Below, piece after piece: positions 1-13,200 of a stretch of 64,000 nt of DNA (position 1 is its first letter; each line of letters begins with the position of its first letter). A program made the position numbers and the translations under genes. Origin of the DNA: Ligustrum vulgare (Eukaryota > Streptophyta > Magnoliopsida > Lamiales > Oleaceae); contig OY743176.1 in assembly GCA_963555705.1 (NCBI GenBank), positions 59,098,040-59,162,039 of the forward strand, given 5' to 3'. The notes under the pieces were generated by a model. It made no database searches and had not been told where the DNA came from. It saw only the letters and a program-made list of their open reading frames with translations.

Positions 1-67
1 ACATTTTTTTTCTTTTTCTCATATTAATTGAAGAACGTATTAGGAATTATAAATTATTTATTGAGTC

Positions 68-211
68 ATGCTATTCTACCAACTATATTCTATCACACTA
101 GGTGCCACTCTCTCACATGGGGGTGAGGTCGCTAATTATGAGACTGGTCCCACATTCACCTATGTGAGGGGGGGAACCCAATATGGTAAAATATGGTGGG
201 TAAAGTAGCAT
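68..211. mobile_element. Small palindromic MITE-like element
   Basis: The two ends are imperfect inverted repeats of about 30 bp. The left end begins ATGCTATTCTACC and the right end, read on the minus strand, begins ATGCTACTTTACC. The middle is also inversely related (CTCACATGGGGGTGAGG against CACCTATGTGAGGGGGGG), so almost the whole 144 bp can fold back on itself. There is no coding capacity. I see no convincing target duplication, so the superfamily is open. Confidence 0.5.
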
Positions 212-931
212 AATTCTTATTTAATTTATTGATTTTATTTAAAAGACTTTAGTGGAAAAATGAAAAGATTAGATTATAAATGTATGAAAATATTTTTATT
301 AAAATTAATGAAATTGTTGAAAAAATGAAAATAAAACAAAATAGAATATTAAAAATGATTGTACATTAATTAAAATTAAGAGTAAATATGAAATTATTAA
401 AAAGTTGCGAGTGTAAAACAGTTCAAAAATGTTTCTCTTTTTTAGGACGTTTTAGAAGTAATAGTATTGGTATAGAGACAAATGTGGATATGGATAAATT
501 TTGAGCTAGTGGGGATATTTAGTTCCAAATAAAATTTCAATTTCCCAATTTAATATTTGAGTCGAACAGCTTGATTCCCAATTTAAAAACCTAATTTCAA
601 GCATTTAAATTAGCTTTATAAAACCAAATAGATATTAAATCGCTTTGGTTTCTGACATTTACTTCCAAGTCCCAAATGTTAATTTCTTATAAGTCCTTGT
701 CTTAATTACCAATCACTATTCAAATTTTAAATTTAAAAATAAAAAATAAAATTGGATTGGATTGGATTGGAATGGATTGGTTGTGGGCTTGCAGCAACAG
801 GAGGCTCAAACATATAGTCGACTTCGTTCTTTGGCGATTTAAGCTAACGCCTATTTCAATATAACATCTCACTCGATTTCAAATCCACAAGATGCAAAGT
901 CCAAATAAATTAAGACTAGCTCTATAGCAAA
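212..931. other. AT-rich DNA, no gene seen
   Basis: No ORF, RNA gene or element end is recognisable. A short (GGATT)n-type run lies near 747-777. Confidence 0.5.
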
Positions 932-1265
932 TATTACAAGAAAAATGATAATTAACGATGAGTTTTTTAACTACGAAAATAAATTTGTCGTTAAATTTAG
1001 TTTTTAACGTCAAGCTGCTTAAATTTGACGTTGAAAATTCGTCGTTTGAAATAGAAAATTATTATCATCGTTAAATTTTTTAGCGATAAAATATTTATCA
1101 TTAAATATACACTTCAACAATAAAAAATATTTTGTCGTTGAATATGTTACGTAAAATTTGGCGTCAAATTGTGACTTCCCACATTTTTTTAGCAACAAAA
1201 TATGTGTTTTCTATGACAATGTGTTGTTAAAAAAAAAAAGTCGACGACAAATTTGGTTCGCTGTA
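932..1265 (+). mobile_element. CACTA (En/Spm)-like terminal remnant
   Basis: The segment starts TATTACAAGAAAAATGA, close to the CACTACAAGAAAAA terminus of plant CACTA transposons, with the first bases mutated. It is followed by a dense set of short subterminal motifs in both orientations around CGTCGTTAAA/TTTAACGACG, for example near 985, 1005, 1040, 1065, 1130 and 1240. Clustered short subterminal repeats are a CACTA hallmark. The opposite end and any transposase are not visible, so this is a fragment or a non-autonomous copy. The right boundary is approximate. Confidence 0.45.
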
Positions 1266-1834
1266 AAAATATATATATTTTCATTTAATAATGAATTATT
1301 ATATATAGGATTAATTATAGAAAGAATTAGCATTTTACACCTTCAGAAAAACTAAAATGGGAGAAAAATTATGGAATACTGGAGATTTGGTAAATGAATA
1401 AAACAAAAATTATAAAACACGATTTTATGTTTTTGATTTTACATACTTTGTGAAATGATGAAAGAGTGATAACATTATTAATTGCTTGTTTGGTCTCGAT
1501 GGCACATGATCTCCTACAAATATATTTTAAACATCCCCTTGGACAATTATTATATATAGCATTTTCCAAAATCCATATAGATCTTGAAGCTCCTTCCCCT
1601 CCCCATTTTGGCAGGCTATACTTGATCTTCCCACTTACCTCCGATACATCCACTTGTGAAAAACTTTCAAGAGAAAACACTACCTTTAGGTCCTCGAGTC
1701 ATCAGAGTTAAGAATATGTTATTCAATTTTTCCATCTTTTAAGCATCTTGTGCTTGGTCAGTTTTAAATGTGACACTCTTTATCGTCAGTGACTATGAGA
1801 ACCAATTTACCGTTGCAGTGCCTATATTTCATCG
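1266..1834. other. No gene seen
   Basis: AT-rich sequence between the CACTA-like remnant and Copia I. The short reading frames here have no recognisable domain. Confidence 0.4.
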
Positions 1835-2476
1835 TGTCGCGATTCAAAGTCTCAGAATCACTACAAAGTAACCACAAAGAAAGTTGTAAACATAAAACCT
1901 TAAAAACTTTATTAATTGAAAGTAAAAATACAAGTATCAAATGGTTTTATGGAATCAGAACGAATGAACTCATAAAACTGGACAAATCTCGCACAAAATG
2001 ACCACAAAGAACCAAAAAACTTTATAGATCAACACTATAAATAACCACAAAGTATAATTCTCTGATTAACTACAAAGAATCAGAGAAAATCACTAAGAAT
2101 CAGTGCGAGAGATGAGATTTCTCTCTCAAAGAAAATCACGAAGAAAATCAAGAGTAGATAGAGAAAAGTAAAAATGAATCAGAGAGGCAGAAATGAAAAA
2201 TATTTGCTTTTTTAACTACAATGGACGGTACAGATCAAATCAGTAGATCCAATGGCTGAGATTAATCCAGTTGTTGATAATGGCTGGGCTTTAACCCGGT
2301 TCAAAAGGGACTGCATCAATTCAGTTGTAATGAGCTGCTTCATTATTGGACTTGGTTACTCAATTAATGGATCAACAACCTTTGGATTTAGACCTTAATT
2401 CTTCAACTGGTTGGGCTTCTCCATTTTGGGCTTTAGCTTCTTGGGTTGGACCTCAATTGGATCAGTAGCTTCTGCA
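1835..2476 (-). repeat. 3' LTR of Copia I
   Basis: Matches 6612-7269 through most of its length, for example GGACTTGGTTACTCAATTAA in both. It starts TGTCGCGATTCAAAG, against TGTTACGATTTAAAG in the other copy. The inner end near 2476 is approximate, because no clear polypurine tract is left beside it. Confidence 0.75.
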
Positions 2477-2495
2477 AGGCACACACAAGGCAGTA

Positions 2496-4632
2496 TCAAA
2501 ATTCTAACAAATTCAAAAACCTTATAACATCTTTAAATTTGTTTATTGGTATAACTTTTGTTCCAGCATTAGCAGGATTACATTCATTAGAAATTTTCTC
2601 AAGTTTTATTGTTCCTTTATCAGATCTGGTGCAAACCATGAGATAAATAACAGAGCCAATAGCATTTTGATAAGGTACATTAATCATTCTATTTTCTTCT
2701 TCTATAGTTTTAGGTGATTGGTCAATAGAAAGTTAAAAATGACTAGGCAAAGGTAAAGAAATAATTAAACCTTTTTAAAATCTTTTCAATGTATGTCTAA
2801 AGATATCTATTCTTAGAATTCTTCTAGCATTGCTTAAATCTTTCATTTCAAATTCAGTACTAAGTTTCTGTTTTAGTGTCATAATCTCATTCAAATTAGA
2901 TCCAACAATTAACATACCATCAACATACAACAGCGGGTACATGTAACATGAATTCTGACACTTAAAATAAAAGCATGGATCATATTGACTTTTCACAAAT
3001 TTCAAAATTTGTATAAAAGTATGAAATCTTTTATACCACTGTCTGAGTGTCTGTTTCAGGCCATATAGAGACTTTTTTAAGTAAACAAGCAAGGTTTTCA
3101 AGTTTTTCAAAGCCTTTAGACTGACACATTTATATAGTTTCATCAAGTGAACCATATAGAAATGCAGTTTTCACATCCATTTCTTTTAATTCAAGATTGT
3201 ATTGAGCAACTAGTGCAAACAAAATCCTAATGGAAGTATATTTAACTACAGGTGACAAGATTTCATTGTAATCAATTCCTTCCTTTTGTGAAAATCTTTT
3301 TGCTACAAGCCTAGCCTTATATCTAGGTTTTAAATCCTTAGAGTCACCTTCTTTTATTTTAAAGATCCACTTGCAATCAATAAGTTTCTGCTTATCAAGT
3401 TTAAGAACAAGAACCTATGTTTTATTTTTCAAAAGTGAGTTCATTTTATATTGCATTGCTACAAATCAGAACTTAGAATCTGTTGAAGAAATGGCTTCTT
3501 CAGAAGATACAGGTTCAGTTTGTAAATGTTTAGAATAAGTAAAAGCATAAACAAAGTCAGGATCTTCATACCTAGAAGGAGGTCTAATTTCCCTTCTAGT
3601 TCTATTCTTAGTAAGCTGGTAAGTTTCAAGATTAAAATCAATTTTAGTTTCAGTATCTATTTCAGAATAGAATTGGATGACTCAAGTTCAGGAATATTAT
3701 GTGAAGAATATGGAGGTTTCTCCACCTGAAACTGAGTATTGGGATGATCATTTTGTTCACTAAAATGATCAGTACTCAGCTCAGAAGTGAGAAAATCCTT
3801 TTCACTAAGAGGATCTCCAAAATTTCATCTTTACAGGGGAACATTTTTCATTAAAAACAACAGACCCACCGATGATAACCCTGTAACCTCCCTGTTCATT
3901 TATCCACAGTCTATAATCCTTGACACCTTCCTTATAGCCTAGAAATACACATTTTAAAGATCTGGCATCAAGTTTGGTTTCAGTTTGCTGCACACCCAAA
4001 AATTTTAATTTTGAAAAATCAGGAAGTCTATTGTTCCAAATCTAATCAGATATTTTAACTGGGGCAGGACCCCACAGATTAACGTGCAAATATTCGAGTA
4101 TATCATTTGAGTTATGAATTTCTTTACCAAAAGAACTTCTTTTCTGCTTTCCCAAAATACATTTTTCACCAAAATCTAGTTTTTGTAAAACATCTTTGCC
4201 AAAAACGTCTTTCTTTACAAGCAATTTTAAACCTCTTTCACCTAAATATCCAAGTCTTTTATGCCACAAAACAGATTTATTGATTTCAGAAAATACATTA
4301 AAAGACTTTGCACATATAGGATATGACTTCAAAACATATATTCCATTTGTTTTGGGAGTGTAGAGAAGTAAAGAATTACCTTTAAAAATATTTAGGTAAC
4401 CTTTATGCAATCTAATATCATAGAGTTCAGAGTCAAGAATGCCCAAAGATATCAGATTTCTTTTCAAATCGGGCACATATATAGTTTGATTTAAAACAAG
4501 TATTCTATTATTTTCAAGTTTCAATAGAACCTTACCAATGTCTTTTATATCACAAGTCAAATTATTTCCAAGTTTGACAGAACCAAAAGAATCATCACAT
4601 AAGTTAGCAAATAAATCCCTTTTAGGGCACAC
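2496..4632 (-). pseudogene. Copia I pol remains
   Basis: Read on the minus strand from 4632 downwards, the order is a GAG-pre-integrase region (VLWHKRLGYLGERGLKLL, then a CILGKQK zinc-binding remnant) and the start of integrase (LHVNLWGPAPV). The integrase core is absent: the text jumps at about 4040 to the region after integrase (KCVFLGYKEGVKDYRLW). Reverse transcriptase follows in pieces ([20 protein letters not shown] near 3250-3330; KKSLYGLKQTLRQWYKRFH near 3050). The catalytic YVDD box reads YVDG (near 2915). The last recognisable piece is NAIGSVIYLMVCTRSD at 2620-2680; RNase H is missing. Frameshifts and stops separate the pieces, so no functional product is possible. Confidence 0.85.
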
Positions 4633-4730
4633 ATGGAATGTACAATCAGAATCAAGTATCCAATCATTGTTAGTATCAGATTCAGTTGTAACATAAATAA
4701 CACCATTATTATTCCGTGTTGCACCTCAAT

Positions 4731-5620
4731 TTAATTACTAGTTCCAGTTTCATGTTGTTTCTTAAAACAGTGTTTAACATGATGTCCTGATTTAGCACAA
4801 TAGTAACACAATCTATGTCTAAATGTAATATCTTGATCTCTACTGTTGTCTTGACCCCTAAAGTTATCTTGTCCTCTAAAGTTATAATCCTTTGACCTAT
4901 TGAAATTTCCTTTCTTTTGATAGTTTCTCCTAGCAGACTTACTATTCATATTTTTCCAGTTCTTGTTATTGTTAGGAACATTCCAACTTTTGTTGAAATT
5001 GTTCACGGGCTTATTATCCCTAAAGGAGTTCAGTTTCTTAGAAGTTCCTATCACATTATAGACTTCTTTATGATCATTTCTCATTTCCAACTCCTTATTT
5101 TTAAGGGAAGTGTGAACTATTTCAGTTGTTAATTTCTGCTCACCATATTCTAAGGCATTTCTAAGGTCCTTAAAATTATCTTCCATGGCATTTAAAAGGC
5201 AGACAACTTATAGGCTTTGTATGATCTTATCAAACCTACTCATATTCTCATCTACATCTTTTCAAGGGTCAAACTTAAAACCAAAGTATTATTTCCAAAG
5301 AAAACATTTATTAGGTAAAGAGAAAGTGTGGTAAACTTCCTCTAATTTATCCCAGAGTTCCATAGCAGTTTTAGTCTCACCTACTTGTCTAATGACATTA
5401 TCAGATAGGTGAAGAAACAAAGCACTCCATGCAACTTCATCCATTTCAGCTTGTCTTTCCTAAGATAATGTATCAGGCCAAGACTCATCAATAGCTTTAG
5501 CACATTTCATTTGAAGTAATAAGGCTTCATTTTCTAGCTCCAGAGATAGAAGTCTCCTTTACCATTCTAGATTTCAACATCCACTTTAATAGTAGCTATT
5601 ACAGTAATGACTAAAAGTTT
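4731..5620 (-). pseudogene. Copia I gag remains
   Basis: The 151-aa stretch at 4731-5186 ends in a retroviral-type zinc knuckle CYYCAKSGHHVKHC (C-X2-C-X4-H-X4-C), the RNA-binding motif of Copia Gag. Upstream on the minus strand (5190-5620), the plant Copia capsid-like (UBN2-type) region can be read in interrupted frames, with WDKLEEVYHTLSLPNK near 5320-5370 and DEVAWSALFLHLSDNVI near 5395-5450. In-frame stops break it. Confidence 0.75.
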
Positions 5621-6597
5621 GAAAAAATTTCAAAATCAGAAGCCTTATTTCTTCAAAGATTTCAAATAAGCAGAGTAGAGGAATACTAGACAAATTTACA
5701 GAATATATCAAGTAATCAGAGGCAATTCACTAAGTCAAAAGAATATATTATATCACTCAGCTTCAAATAGATACTAGGCAGTATAGCAATCAAGAAGATT
5801 ACAATCTACAAAGAAAAATCACACTAAGTAATAATCACTAAGAATATGAAATTATGAAAGAAAAGTATTCTTCCAATATATCCCTCAACCTAATTTAAGT
5901 CAGCCCAAAACTCCCTCAGATTCTCAGAATTTCAAGAATTCCTGGACAAAGGAAAGTAAATGAGTTCAACAGAAGGCTTCAAAAAGGGATAAATTTTGGA
6001 GAGAACAAGAAATTTTTTAAAAAGAATGACAATCTAAAATTGTATTAAGTAATAGATATCACCTCTTTGCAAGATTAGGGTTACTGCAGATTTTTCACGA
6101 AGATTCAATACCACAAAGATCCAATATCACAAAGTTCCAATCGCATGCACAAGGATCAGCCACCAAGAGAATGTATGATCCCTTCAGAAACCTTAGTATA
6201 TTTATAGAAATATACTAATTTTTGGGATCCTTTTATTTTGACTCAAAGTATAAAAGATCCAGATACCCCAAAACAGAAAAAACCCTTTTTGAAAATTTGG
6301 GCTACGAGAATTTTTCTACGTAATAATATCACAAATTTTTTAGTAAGAAAATTTTGAAAAATCTTCAGATCTAAAATTTTTCACTAAGAATTTTAAAGAT
6401 CAAAAAAGTTTCAGCATGGATTTTTCAAAACTCAAGAAATAAAACAAGTTTCTTAAGAGACCTCCAATAAATCAGAAAACCTTAAAATCGTTTTTAAGAG
6501 AACCACAAAGAATTTCCAGAAAACAACAGATCCACCCACAAAGACTTTGGATCTTAACATATCTAAGTCGTAATTAGTATATTCACATGAACCCTAA

Positions 6598-6610
6598 GCC
6601 TCTGATACCA
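6598..6610 (-). promoter_or_regulatory. Primer-binding site of Copia I
   Basis: On the minus strand this reads TGGTATCAGAGGC, the usual plant retrotransposon site pairing with the 3' end of initiator tRNA-Met, one base inside the 5' LTR. It fixes the minus orientation. Confidence 0.8.
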
Positions 6611-6611
6611 C

Positions 6612-7269
6612 TGTTACGATTTAAAGTCTCGGAATCACCATAAGGTAACCACAAAGAAAGTTGTAAACATAAAACCTCAAAAGCTTTATTAATTGAAGTA
6701 AAAATACAAGTATCAAACAGTTATATAGAATCAAAATGAACTTATAAAACTGGAAAAATCTCGCACAAAATGACCACAAAGAACCATAAAGCTTTACAAA
6801 TCAATAATGTAAATAACCACAAAGTATAATTCTCTGATTAACCACAAAGAATCTGAGAAAACCACTAAAAATCAGTGCGAGGGATGAGATTTCTCTTTGA
6901 AATAAAACTACGAAGAAAATCAAAAGTAGAGAGAGAAAACTAAACAAAGTGCCTGGAAGAATGAATCAGAGAGGCGGAAATGAAAAATATATGGCTTCTT
7001 TAACTGTAATGGATGGTACAGATCAAATCAGTAGATCCAATGGCTGAGATAAATCCGGTTGTTGATAATGGATGGGCCTTAACCCGGTTCTTCAAAATTG
7101 GACTGCATCAATTCGCTTGTAATGGGTTGATTCATTATTGGACTTGGTTACTCAATTAATGGATCAGCAACATTTGAATTTAGACCTTAATTCTTCAACT
7201 GGCTGGGCTTCTCCATTTTGGGCTTTATCACTTTGGACAGCTTCTTGGTCTGGTCCAATTGCTTTTACA
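6612..7269 (-). repeat. 5' LTR of Copia I
   Basis: Direct repeat partner of 1835-2476. It begins TGTTACG and ends TTTTACA on the plus strand, giving TG...CA ends. Confidence 0.75.
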
Positions 7270-7274
7270 CATAG

Positions 7275-8952
7275 CATAACGAGTTTTCTCGAATCGGCAT
7301 GAAACAATTGTACGGATTTTTCTGCAAATCGTTCCATCACATGATATAAACGATTAAACTAATGAATATGTGCCCCCTCTCCCTCTTTGTGTGTTGAGCT
7401 TACATAAACATTAGTTTGGAACTTATCGTTAATACATTAATATCTTGAATAGTACTAGTGCTTAACTTTGTAGATGTGCTTATAGATATTATGTTGGATC
7501 AATGGGTAAGTGATTGTAGGCTAACTATGAGTTTGTATTTGGGTTTCGTATTGTTGTTTCCCTATACAATAAAAGACTCTACATTGATGGAAATATTCAT
7601 AAGTCATATTGGCCAAACATTTCTCTGCAACAGCTTTTAAGCCGTTTAGCCGGGTTTGTTGAACTTAGCTTGAATAGTCGTGTTTAATGGACACGTATAT
7701 ATGTATTGGCCGGCCCATTTATAGACCATTTTTAAGAATGTTGTAGAAAGTTATTTGTTGTCTATATATTTCCTTTTCCTTTCAACCAAAGACTTTTCAC
7801 TTAGGAACCGTACGCCCTTTATGCCGACATTGCTGCAGTCGATCTCTGTCGATCTACGTTTTTGGTTTGTCGTTGTTGTTCCCTTACGTCCCTTACAAGA
7901 GATCTATTAGGTAAGTCATGAAATTCAATAATTTGTAATACCGTAGTTTTTCATTTTGTTCTAATTTTTTTATTGATCGATTTTTTGAAGGTTTCTTCAA
8001 CATCATTGTTCCCACCGCTGCTTGCACAAGATCTCTTAGGTGAGTGCATTTTTCTTTCTTGCGGTTCCAGTGATTTCGCGACTTTGACATGATTTTTTAT
8101 TTTTATTTTTTGGACTTTGAACCCCAATTGTTATTGAATTTCTTTCAATTTTTTTTATGAGAACTTTTTTCCTTCTTGGACAGTCGTTTTCACTCTGTCA
8201 TCTTGGTGAAAATGAAGAAAAGCTATTTTCCTCTCTCTTTTTTATGCACTTTCTTAGGTTTAGTTTGGTTCATATGCATTTAAACTTGTTTATTGCTATA
8301 TTGTTTTGCGCATTTGTAGATAGGTTTTTTTTTTATGATTTTAATGTGTTTAATTTGTTCCTGTGTACATTTTACTCTTTTATTTATTTAATTATTTTCA
8401 AAGTTTGACTCTTTTCTGGTTTGTTCGGGTTACTATGATGTGCAATGAAAATCCACAAATGTGTTTTTTTAGGTTTCCCACTGATAACAACCATTTCATG
8501 TTTTTTTACAAAACACTGAATAGTTTAGAGCAACCTACATCTTTCAATTTATTCCTATATACTGCTTTCTTATTTCTTTTTGTGTCTTTTTTGATGTCGA
8601 GTATTTAACATAATAACATGTGTTGTTTCACTAGAATTTGAATTAAAATACTATTGCTTTCAGTTTTTTTTGACCTATTATTTGTTTCCACTGTTTTTAT
8701 TACTATATATACATCCATGTATTTTTTTACTAAGCTTTTTTTTTTTTTTTTTTTTACTCTCTCGAATGCCTATTTGGTCTTACTTTTGTGCATTATACCT
8801 CATTTTCCCCCCTAGATGTACATTCAGTTGTGCATATTAAACTATCTTGTACTTATGCATGTGGGCATCACTTTGGTTAGACTAATAGAAGTCTTGCATA
8901 ACTTTTTTTTGTTATTATTTTTTCACTCTTCAAACAAGTTTTCTGAACATAT
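7275..8952. other. AT-rich spacer, no gene recognised
   Basis: Long T-rich tracts resemble plant introns or UTRs. Two AAGAGATCTMTTAGGTAAG/GTGAG-like strings (near 7896 and 8027) look like a partly duplicated exon-donor segment, but no protein can be built. Helitron-like TCTATATATTT occurs at about 7761 without the expected preceding A, so I do not call an end there. Confidence 0.4.
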
Positions 8953-8957
8953 TTAAT

Positions 8958-9812
8958 GAAGATATTGAGCCACATAGTTTCTTCAAATTTATATCTGAAG
9001 AATTGGGACATCAAAATCGTCTGGTATGTGTTTTAGATGCATTTTAGAAATTCTTGGTGCTTTACGTTAAGATTTTTACACATGAAATATTTTGAGATTT
9101 TTTTTTACAATCACTTGTTCCCAAATTTGTCAGTCGATATGGACAAGAATTAGGCAATATTGTTCAACTGATGGCCTAGGATAGTGTATCGTCTAACCTT
9201 AAGTTAGAAAGAGTTCAAGATCTTGTGTTTCTTTCGCTGAGTTGGGAACTCTTTTATGAACTTTACGATTTAAAGCATGGATATGTATTGACTTTTGACT
9301 ATTGTGGGAAATCTACATTCTGTGTCACTATATTTGATCATTCATCTATAAAACATAGATGCACTTTACATTTTTTAAACACAGAATACTCATACGTTGG
9401 GAACACCATGTTTCGCATAAAATTGACCACAAACAATTACGGTAATAGAAAAGTTTTATGTGTTTATACACAGTCAACTTCTTTAACATTATTTCTGTTG
9501 GCTAAAAAAATAGACATTGTGATTTTCTATAGAAAAAAGTTTAATTTTGAGATTCTTTTTTTCTTTTTTGTAGTTAGTCCCTAGAAATTTTGTGTGCCGA
9601 TTTTCGCAAACAAAATGTGCTCAATGTTCTAATTCGTGATTCTTCCAATGTTCTATGGGACTTCCAGACAAATTTAAGACCAAATCATGATATACGTTGC
9701 TTTACCTTTGGTTGGTCTGCGTATGCGACGAAGAAACATCTTACACTTGGTGACACATGTACGTTCGAACTACTTGACCGTGAAGTCCCAATATTATGGT
9801 GTACAAGGTGCT
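8958..9812 (+). pseudogene. Two degenerate B3 DNA-binding domains (REM-like)
   Basis: The first domain reads EDIEPHSFFKFISEELGHQN (8958-9020), then a possible intron opening GTATGTG at 9024. It continues as KFVSRYGQELGNIVQLM with an in-frame stop, then SWELFYELYDLKHGYVLTF and GKSTFCVTIFD (to about 9340). The second reads FCADFRKQNVLNVLIRD, then GWSAYATKKHLTLGDTCTFE (9590-9800). The order, a basic N-terminal strand, then W..F....LK.GD/GYVL.F, then F.V.IFD, is that of B3 domains of REM-type plant transcription factors. Stops and frame changes show it is not functional. It lies directly upstream of the decayed Helitron helicase, so it may be a captured gene fragment; equally it may be an independent relic. 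Confidence 0.6.
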
Positions 9813-10269
9813 TGACATGAATGGAGACTTACTATCAGTTCATTTTTACATTGTTAGTTAGTATTTTGTCCTCTGTTTACATTATTATCTTATTATGTTT
9901 CTTTCTCTGCGTGTCACCTTTTCCTCTACCAAAACGATGTGGAAAATATGTGTATTTTGTTTTGTTATGTCTTTTTTTTTTTTTTTTATTGAATGTACGT
10001 TTTTTTTATATTTAATTTACTTAATGCATGCTTATATGAAATGTACAAATGTTACCTTTTAGGTACTTATTACATACAACTCTTATATATCATGAGCCTT
10101 CCCCCCCACCCCCACCCCCACCCCCCACCCTTATGTATTCATTTTATGATAGTTGCACTTATTATAGTGTTTGGACTGAAGACTTTTAAAAAAATGTATA
10201 TACTTACGTACATGCACAATTGTTTCCTTATCTAATTACATTCAAAAGCATTTCATGTGAAGGATTTAC
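9813..10269. other. Spacer with C-rich microsatellite
   Basis: No gene seen. A run of C with interspersed A (CCCCCACCCCCACCCC type) occupies about 10101-10130. Confidence 0.5.
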
Positions 10270-13200
10270 TATGAGTAAGCCATGAGATGCACAATCAAAT
10301 AAACGACGCAAAAGAGCCCCAACGTACGCATCGACTAGCAGAAAATCGAGACATTTATCTAAACTATAAGGTAATATTTGTTCTAAATGAACTGTGTTTA
10401 TTATTAAAAAAAAAAAAAAAAAAAAAAACTCGTGCTATTATTGTTTCTTGTTTTTTTAGTTTTATGATGTGTGTTGAAAATTGTAGACGCATTTTTATAT
10501 GTTCACATTTTTTCCTTATATTTTGTAGGTAAGTTTTTCTTAGATTCAATTATATATTCATTTTTCTCATAGTTGAGACCATTGATGTACAAGACAATAG
10601 TGCATGTCGTTTTAAAGTAAGATTAACAGAAATCGTAAATGACACACTTCGTGAGGACATCTCAAGTACTTTTTTTTTATCTTTTTCTATGGTTAACATG
10701 TTTATAAATTTTAAACTAATCTTCGATTATATTGAATTTTTTTATTATCATTTGTTTTCTAGGAACTCTTTCTTATGTACTTTGTATGTTTTTGCCTTTT
10801 TTTTTTTTTTAGTTCCTGGATGCTTCCAAAGTGAACATGAGATTGGTGTTCATTTGGAAGATAATCTCGTTCATGATGTAGAAAGTGAAAATCAAAGCAA
10901 TAGTGAATGCTTAGTTAAAAAAGATCGTTATAGAGTATTTAATTTGAACAAACTTCCTTGAAAATCTTACGTTCCTCTTGCATCAAAGTACTGTGTATTT
11001 TGTAAAGTGAAAAATTTTTACAAAGAAAGAAAAGGATTTTATTGTTCTTATGGTAAATTCAAGTTACACACACATGATACATCAAGTGAACTTTACGACC
11101 CTTTTACTTCAAAATCAGATGAAGCATTACAATTTTAAAAAATTGTGTGCACTTATAACAATCATTTTGCTTTCACGTCATTTGGTGTAAAATATGACAA
11201 TTACCTATGTCGAGCGAACAAAGGCATTTACACATGTAGGGTTCAAGAGTAGGTTTACCATAACATAAACCAATTGTCACCTTCTGAAAATAGTCCAAAC
11301 TACTTACAATTGTACTTTTATGATATTGAAAATGAGGTACAAAATATTGAACAATTCCAACAAATTGAGTGAACTAACCTTACGTTTGTTAATTGGTATT
11401 CTAGATGTTAATCCATATTGTAGATTCTTTCGTTCTTTAAGTAACGTCGAGCAACTACAAGCATTTAAAATCCAAATACGTTGTAACCCCTGTCTAGACC
11501 AAAGAGTGTTCAGCACACCTATAGCTTCACAAATCGCTGCTATTTGGGTTGATGAAAATCTGTCATCGACCAATTGAGCACGCAACATTGTAATTTATGG
11601 TCACACTGATCATTCACACAGTGTCCATTACTAATATGGTTGTTATGATCCACTTCAATATCCATTGTTTTTTCCTCACAGCGAGTCCTGATGGTATGAA
11701 GGTATACAAAGATGTAACAAAGGACCATTGTATTCTAATGTAGAAGATCCTAATTGGAACATTACAAGCGTTAGTACAACGGATGAATTATTTGAAAAGG
11801 AAAGTTCAGGTAAAGTATAATATATTCCTGCTATAGTTGTATTAAATAATATGAGCGCATCAATTCATGTTCTTTATATCTTCGTGTTTTTTTGAATTTG
11901 ATTTTATTTTTTTGCAGTTATGAGGAAAAAATGTAGATCACAAGTATCATGTCGTGACCATTATAGCTACATGTTGCAAATTCACAAAGAAAGTAATTTT
12001 GTTTTTCTTCATGCTGGTAGACTTTTCCAACAATATTTTGTTGACATGTATGTTAAAATTGAAACTTTTAGGCTAGATTACTTTCGTAATAATCAAACAA
12101 TCATAATGCTCATAAAATAGACAAGAAACCATTTTACCATCATCCTTTACATGCGGACCCAAAGATAACAAGAAAAGATATATGGATGCCATGTCATTAG
12201 TCCATGGTAGTCCAAACATTTTCTTAACAATAACATGTAACATAAACTGGCCAGAAATTACCTTAAAGCTTAAACACAAAGATGACAAGCAAAATAGGCC
12301 AGATTCGATCACACTGTTTTTCAAAGCTAGATTAGAAGAGTTGAAAGTAGATCTATTTAAAAGACAAATTTTTGGACCCGTTGCTGCATATATTTATGTT
12401 AGTGAACTTTAAAAAAAAATGATGCCTTCCACATACTCATTTTTTACTTATCTTTAAATCTGGCTCAAAAGTTAATTCCGTTGATATGGTTGATAAAATT
12501 GTTAGTTATGAAATTCCAGACAAAAATAAGGAAACCTTTTTATACCCTATTGTTATAAAACATATGTGCATGATCTATGTGGCACGTTAAATCCCAAAAA
12601 TGTTTGTATATTGAATAATAAATTATGCTAGAAAAAATATCCAAGGGACTGTAAATGAAACTTCTTTATTTAATGATTCTTACCCAAGATATAGATGATG
12701 TAACGATGGTAGCACAGTTAAAGTCAGAGGTCACATGTTAGATAACAGATGGGTTGTACCTTACAACCCGTATCTAACAAGTAAATACAACTGCCACATA
12801 AATGTCGAAATATTTTTCGACTATGAAAGCTGTAAAATATGTTTACAAATATGTTTACAAAGTGCATGATTGAGTAGCTTTTTCAATAGAAGATCATAGA
12901 AATTCCAATTTAGATGAAATTTTAAAGTACCACTCTACTAGATGGATCTATCCACCAGAAGCAGTATGGAGAATTTCATATTATTTGATATGACTCCAAC
13001 AGTTGTTTCATTACAGCTACATCTTGAGAATAAACATGTAGTCACGTATAAAGAATCTGATAACGTAGAATCACTTGTTAGTAGAGAATTTATAAAAATA
13101 AAGTATGCTAACAGAATTCTTTACCTCTAATTAGAATAATGAAAAAGCACGTACTGTTTTATATCTTAATTTTCCTTCGTTGTTTGTTTCGAATGGGACA

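Larger units (their letters stand above)
1835..7269 (-). mobile_element. Copia I: old, internally deleted Copia retrotransposon
   Basis: Two direct repeats of about 650 bp (1835-2476 and 6612-7269) flank minus-strand gag-pol remains. A primer-binding site complementary to initiator tRNA-Met lies just inside the right LTR, which is therefore the 5' LTR. The candidate target duplication is CATCG (1830-1834) against CATAG (7270-7274), one mismatch. The LTRs differ at many sites and small indels, which makes this the oldest LTR element here. Gag, the pre-integrase region and parts of reverse transcriptase are readable. The integrase core and RNase H are missing. Confidence 0.85.

Noticed and set aside
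7761..7775. Possible 5' end of the old Helitron (TCTATATATTT)
   Set aside because: Preceded by G where A is expected; short AT-rich strings like this are common here.
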